A stretch of DNA of 11,152 nucleotides from Saprospiraceae bacterium (GTDB lineage Bacteria > Bacteroidota > Bacteroidia > Chitinophagales > Saprospiraceae): positions 1 to 11,152 of the forward strand of contig JAJCYJ010000175.1 of NCBI GenBank assembly GCA_029262975.1, written 5' to 3'. Each line of letters starts with the position of its first letter. Positions within the stretch are counted from its first letter, which is position 1. The position numbers were made by a program, and so were the translations under genes. This document shows, one piece after another, positions 8,379 through 11,152 of the stretch. A model generated the notes under the pieces. It ran no database searches. It was not told where the DNA came from and was given only the letters and a program-made list of their open reading frames with translations.

Positions 8379-8463
8379 GACAAATGAAATTACTATGAAA
8401 ATCCTAGACTCTTTATAAAACAACCTATTGTAAATGACTAACAAATTAGCATCGATGACTCGT

Positions 8464-9363
8464 ATGAAATATAATTATACACTACTTATTATAATTTTGG
8501 TATTCACTGTCTTTGGGTTTAAAGAAAAGCCCAAAACTATAATTCCAGATAAAAAATTAGAGAACACTGCAAGTGCCCTAACTGTAAATCAGGTACTCAA
8601 TCAAATAAAACAAAACCTGACCTGTGAATGGGGTGGTGGTCCGATTGATACAATTAAAACAGGTGCGCTGGACAATGAAGTAACCGGCATAGCCACAACC
8701 TTTATGGCGACTATGGAAGTTATAAAAAAAGCGAAGGCCCAGGGATTAAACTTGATCATCACACACGAACCTACATTTTATAATCATTATGATGACATGA
8801 AGCCGCTGAAAAATGATCCCGTCCAACAAGCCAAATTGAAATATATAAATGATGCGAATATTACGATTTTTAGATTCCATGACTATTGGCATAAGACTCG
8901 TCCTGATGGAATCAACATGGGATTAATAAATACTTTGGGCTGGCAAGAATATGGAGATAGCGATCAGATGATATTCAATATTCCAAAAACTACAGTAGAA
9001 GAATTGTCAAAAAGTATAGCGGAAAAATTTGGCACGAGCACAGTCAGAGTTGTGGGGAACCCTGCGATGTCATTGACTACGGTAGGCATCGTGCCAGGCG
9101 CCTGGGGTTCTGACAAACAAATAGAAATGCTCAATCAAAGTGGGGTAGAAGCAGTTATAGTAGGAGAAAGTCGCGAGTGGGAGACAGTAGAATATGTCCG
9201 GGATATGAATGAATTAGGGATGCCAAAGGCATTGATTGTAATGGGTCATGCAGATTCTGAAGATCCGGGTATGGAATATTGTGCTGAATGGTTAAAAGGA
9301 TTTATTACCCAGGTGCCGGTCAAATATATACGAGCAGGTAATCCACTATGGACAGCAGAGTAA
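8464..9363 (+). CDS. Exported Nif3-like dinuclear metal centre protein
   Basis: I chose the ATG at 8464 (299 residues) because it places a signal-like segment, KYNYTLLIIILVFTVFGF, directly at the N-terminus. In-frame ATGs at 8434 and 8455 would only add a polar extension. The rest matches the Nif3/NGG1p-interacting factor 3 family, hexameric proteins with a two-metal site. Visible ligand candidates are H101 and E102 in ITHEPTFYNH (most family members have HHP here), H139, D140 and H143 in FRFHDYWHK, and H262 and E266 in GHADSED, the usual C-terminal HxxxE. Other family features are NEVTGIATTFMATMEVIKKA, the counterpart of the usual strand leading to the metal site, and TTVGIVPGAWGS. Length is near that of short Nif3 proteins without the extra PII-like insert. 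Most Nif3 proteins are cytoplasmic, so the signal or anchor is unusual. No enzymatic role is established for this branch. Confidence 0.88.
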   Translation: MKYNYTLLIIILVFTVFGFKEKPKTIIPDKKLENTASALTVNQVLNQIKQNLTCEWGGGPIDTIKTGALDNEVTGIATTFMATMEVIKKAKAQGLNLIITHEPTFYNHYDDMKPLKNDPVQQAKLKYINDANITIFRFHDYWHKTRPDGINMGLINTLGWQEYGDSDQMIFNIPKTTVEELSKSIAEKFGTSTVRVVGNPAMSLTTVGIVPGAWGSDKQIEMLNQSGVEAVIVGESREWETVEYVRDMNELGMPKALIVMGHADSEDPGMEYCAEWLKGFITQVPVKYIRAGNPLWTAE

Positions 9364-9383
9364 TTAGAAATTGCTATTAATTG

Positions 9384-9395
9384 CACTATTTAGTG
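9384..9395. promoter_or_regulatory. Palindrome CACTA-TT-TAGTG upstream of the LuxR-type gene
   Basis: Perfect 5-bp arms flank a two-base centre, ending 17 bp before the ATG at 9413. The position suits a control site for the regulator gene. It loosely resembles the TACTnnAGTA elements found after that gene but is out of register with them, so a shared binding protein is uncertain. Confidence 0.3.
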
Positions 9396-9412
9396 ATAAG
9401 CATCTTTTTATT

Positions 9413-9829
9413 ATGAAAAGAACAATATTAATATTCGGAGGACTGGCGATAGCCGTTTTTTTGCTTTTTCAAATGAGTAAATTTTCATTGCTCCTCAGTG
9501 GACAAAGTAGCGAGATATTTTTAGCGATAATGGGTATTTCATTCATATCTGTGGGGTATATATTAAGTAGACTTTTCTCGAATAATAAATTACAGAATGC
9601 TTCGACTGGCTTGCCTGATGCATATCAATTAGAACTAACAGGTTTGAGCAAACGAGAATATGAGATTCTGGGATTGATGGCAAAAGGACATTCTAATATG
9701 GAAATAGGGAATTCTCTTTTTATAAGCGAAAGTACTGTAAAAGGGCATGTGTCTAATGTACTTATGAAATTAAATGCCCGGAGGCGAACCCACGCCATCC
9801 AAATAGCCCGAGAGCACAACCTGCTGTAA
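9413..9829 (+). CDS. Membrane-anchored LuxR-type helix-turn-helix regulator without receiver domain
   Basis: The ATG at 9413 gives 138 residues; an in-frame TTG at 9371 would add 14 residues before the first helix and is less likely. Two hydrophobic segments, about 5-20 and 34-53, should span or sit in the inner membrane and are followed by a polar linker. Residues 78-135 are a complete LuxR/GerE-type DNA-binding domain: LSKREYEILGLMAKGHSNMEIGNSL, then the recognition region FISESTVKGHVSNVLMKLNARRRTHAIQIA. No receiver, ligand-binding or kinase domain is present. With two membrane helices the DNA-binding part would be cytoplasmic while the anchor limits it to the membrane, perhaps sensing membrane state. 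It lies 103 bp before the DUF4199 gene in the same direction. I recall such small regulator plus DUF4199 pairs in other Bacteroidota, so regulation of that gene is the most reasonable guess. It follows the Nif3-like gene by 49 bp. Confidence 0.9.
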   Translation: MKRTILIFGGLAIAVFLLFQMSKFSLLLSGQSSEIFLAIMGISFISVGYILSRLFSNNKLQNASTGLPDAYQLELTGLSKREYEILGLMAKGHSNMEIGNSLFISESTVKGHVSNVLMKLNARRRTHAIQIAREHNLL

Positions 9830-9839
9830 ATTATTTCCG

Positions 9840-9888
9840 GTACTAAAGTATTGATTTATAAAACTTAGATAAATGCGTACTTTAGTAC
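9840..9888. promoter_or_regulatory. Perfect 11-bp inverted repeat of TACTnnAGTA elements, candidate operator
   Basis: GTACTAAAGTA at 9840-9850 and TACTTTAGTAC at 9878-9888 are exact reverse complements. Each arm is itself a near-palindrome: TACT, two bases, AGTA. The right copy extends to a 12-base palindrome, GTACT-TT-AGTAC (9877-9888). Centres are about 38 bp apart. The pair sits between the LuxR-type gene and the DUF4199 gene, ending 44 bp before the latter's ATG. Two spaced dimer sites of about this length suit a LuxR/NarL-type protein. A transcription terminator is less likely, because the 27-base spacer is long and no T-run follows. Confidence 0.55.
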
Positions 9889-9932
9889 TATACTTACCAA
9901 CCAAAATTTTCATTCTTTTGAAATAAAAGATT

Positions 9933-10436
9933 ATGAAGAAATTAATTATTCGATATGGCTTGTATGCGGGCTGTGTATTAGTAGTATTGGGGTTATTTAA
10001 TTGGTGGGTATTTGGTCAGGCATTTGGTTATCATGCTTCAGAATTATTCGGATATGGTTCGATGATAGTGTCCTTATTGACGATACCGGCCGGTATTTTA
10101 TATTTCAAAAAGAAGCTCAATGATGGACAAGTTTCTTTTGCTGAAGGATTAAAAGTAGGTGTGGGGATTGCTTTAGTGGCATCCTTTATAATGTTTATAT
10201 ATGGCGCTCTTTTTTTTCTAATTTCTACTGACGAATTTATGTTATGGTATGAGAAGAGCGTGGGCATGGAAGAATGGAATAAAATACAGAACCAGATGGA
10301 AGCTATGCCAGAGTATGTTTTCTCTCCATTGTTTCAGGGCTTCATTCTATTTGTTACGGTATTTCTGATAGGGCTGATTATTGCATTGATTTCATCCTTG
10401 GTCTTAAAGACTTCATGGAGCGCAAAAGAGGGGTAA
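9933..10436 (+). CDS. DUF4199 domain-containing inner-membrane protein
   Basis: A 167-residue protein with four predicted membrane helices at about 8-27, 38-58, 74-98 and 135-158. This matches the size and layout of the DUF4199 family, which is typical of Bacteroidota. Family-like features are the basic N-terminus (MKKLIIRYGLYAGCVLVVLG), the conserved cytoplasmic loop after helix 2 (YFKKKLNDGQVSFAEGLKVGVGIAL), and a long amphipathic segment between helices 3 and 4 containing the charged WYEKSVGMEEWNKIQNQMEAMPEY. No catalytic motif is visible and the function of the family is unknown. The gene follows the membrane-anchored LuxR-type regulator and has a double palindrome in its leader, so it is probably that regulator's target or partner. 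Confidence 0.9.
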   Translation: MKKLIIRYGLYAGCVLVVLGLFNWWVFGQAFGYHASELFGYGSMIVSLLTIPAGILYFKKKLNDGQVSFAEGLKVGVGIALVASFIMFIYGALFFLISTDEFMLWYEKSVGMEEWNKIQNQMEAMPEYVFSPLFQGFILFVTVFLIGLIIALISSLVLKTSWSAKEG

Positions 10437-10485
10437 AAGATAAGTATATCGACTTAGTCCTAATAATTTCTCCGTTGATGGAAGA

Positions 10486-10560
10486 TTCTCGCTGTCTGAA
10501 GTTTGTAACTTTTGACCTGTTGTCGACGTTTCTCGCTGTCTGAAGTTTGTAACTTCAGGC
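10486..10560. repeat. Two copies of a 26-bp repeat that can form a hairpin
   Basis: The same 26 bases, starting TTCTCGCTGTC and ending TAACTT, occur at 10486-10511 and 10530-10555, 44 bp apart. In the second copy the following bases complete a perfect stem, CTGAAGTT-TGT-AACTTCAG. In the first copy the right arm has decayed to AACTTTTG, leaving a shorter stem. The element starts about 50 bp after the DUF4199 stop. It could act as a terminator or be a mobile palindromic repeat; no T-run follows directly. Confidence 0.65.
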
Positions 10561-10588
10561 CTATATTTAATAATTGAGTTTCATTTAC

Positions 10589-10950
10589 CGGGTGCCAAAA
10601 TGAATTGCTCTAATTTTTCGTCAGGAGACGAGTTTGATTGGATACGAGTCAGAGACTCGTACCAGCGGGTATCAAGATTGGAAATTGAATAATCAGAAAA
10701 GAAGTGAGGGTTGATTAAAAATTAATTACGGGGTACCAAACGGAATTGTTCTGATATTTCGTCAGGAGACGAGTTTGATTGGATACGAGTCAGAGGCTCG
10801 TACCAGCTGGTATCAAGATTGGGTATTGAACAATTAGAAAAGATGTGAAGGTTGATTATAAATTATTTATCGGTTGCCAAACGGAATTGTTCTGATATTT
10901 CGTCAGGAGACGATTTTGATTGGACACGAGTCAGAGGCTCGTACCAGCGG
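10589..10950. repeat. Array of 141-bp direct repeats with conserved hairpins (two full, one truncated copy)
   Basis: Three copies lie head to tail with an exact 141-bp period: 10589-10729, 10730-10870 and 10871-10950 (80 bp, cut off). By hand count copies 1 and 2 differ at about 18 of 141 positions, and copies 2 and 3 at about 6 of 80. Each has two hairpins. The first is TCGTC-AGGA-GACGA (10618-10631, 10759-10772, 10900-10913). The second has a TACGAGT/ACTCGTA stem with loop CAGAG and an outer TGG/CCA stem set off by one bulged A (10639-10664, 10780-10805, 10921-10946). Substitutions in the second stem partly keep pairing as G-T. Copy 2 also has distant complementary arms, AATTGTTC (10744-10751) and GAACAATT (10828-10835). 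The period is too long for CRISPR, and stop codons argue against coding. Confidence 0.85.
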
Positions 10951-11130
10951 GGCGCTTCATCGGCCATGCAATCAGATCCAGAACTAAAACTCTACTATCA
11001 AAAGAGAATCGCTGAGGGGAAAAGCAAAATGTCCACAATGAACATCATTAGAAACAAACTTTTATCAAGAATTTTCGCCGTGATAAGAAATGACAAAGAG
11101 TATGTCGTCACACATAAATACACAGCGTGA
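10951..11130 (+). pseudogene. IS110-family transposase, C-terminal fragment
   Basis: From 10951 the frame encodes 59 residues, GASSAMQSDPELKLYYQKR and on to the TGA at 11128-11130. This matches the extreme C-terminus of IS110/IS116/IS902-family transposases: a small-residue AMxS-like start, PELKxYYxxxxAEGKxKM, then an RNKLLxRIFAVI segment. The DEDD catalytic domain and most of the second (serine-containing) domain are missing, so it cannot be active. The frame stays open upstream to about 10852, but that part only translates the third 141-bp repeat. The junction at about 10950/10951 lies inside both the repeat and the transposase gene, so the two were joined by a deletion or recombination, not by simple insertion of an element end. 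The fragment ends 22 bp before the window edge. Confidence 0.85.
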
Positions 11131-11152
11131 AATATTCATAACCAAATACTTG

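Larger units (their letters stand above)
8072..8463. other. Gene-free intergenic region carrying a cluster of palindromes
   Basis: No coding sequence is supported here. The first 100 bp are plain AT-rich DNA without a clear terminator for the DUF1501 gene. From about 8200 to 8380 three inverted repeats lie close together and are listed separately. The middle part is noticeably richer in G and C than the flanks. Short open frames on both strands across this stretch have no recognisable domain and simply translate the palindromes. I see no convincing Bacteroidota-type promoter (TTG, then TAnnTTTG) before the Nif3-like gene. Confidence 0.6.

Noticed and set aside
8177..8444. Small open frames on both strands in the gap before the Nif3-like gene
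   Set aside because: They overlap each other and the palindromes, have no recognisable domain and no convincing start context, and read like translated repeat DNA.
10589..10950. Direct repeats as a CRISPR array
   Set aside because: The period is 141 bp, similarity extends through the whole unit, there are no short unique spacers, and no cas genes are present.
10852..10950. The open frame upstream of the IS110 fragment as a real N-terminus
   Set aside because: It only translates the third copy of a non-coding repeat and shows no transposase features; the homology begins at about 10951.

Overview
The window looks like part of a chromosome from a Bacteroidota bacterium, with a Saprospiria-like flavour. 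The reasons are its AT-rich composition, the lack of clear Shine-Dalgarno sequences before good start codons, many lipoprotein signals, a DUF4199 membrane protein, and PSCyt/DUF1549/DUF1553 and DUF1501 proteins of the kind found in environmental Bacteroidota and Planctomycetes. Every supported gene lies on the + strand.

Region 1 (1-8071) is a cell-envelope redox locus. An unrecognised protein, probably cut at the window edge, is followed by an SCO-type thioredoxin-fold lipoprotein and by a lipoprotein fusing a c-type cytochrome domain to a periplasmic-binding-protein-like domain. Next come a 1091-residue lipoprotein (PSCyt1, DUF1549, a LamG-like insert and DUF1553) with two CxxCH motifs, and a DUF1501 protein with a twin-arginine signal. 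Two of the gaps are under 30 bp, which suggests co-transcription of at least those pairs. Known domains predict exported haem proteins, a possible copper or thiol-redox helper and a hydrolase-fold protein. The substrate cannot be read from sequence.

Region 2 (8072-8463) is a gene-free gap with three palindromes close together, one of them a GC-rich hairpin with a GCAA tetraloop. It looks like a dispersed palindromic repeat of the REP type.

Region 3 (8464-10436) holds an exported Nif3-like metal-binding protein, then a small membrane-anchored LuxR-type regulator without a receiver domain, then a four-helix DUF4199 membrane protein. Between the last two lies a perfect 11-bp inverted repeat whose arms are themselves near-palindromes of the form TACTnnAGTA. 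This is a good candidate operator for the regulator.

Region 4 (10437-11152) has no intact gene. It contains two copies of a 26-bp repeat that can form a hairpin, then an array of 141-bp direct repeats (two full copies and one partial), each with two conserved hairpins. The third copy stops abruptly at a C-terminal remnant of an IS110-family transposase, marking an old rearrangement point.
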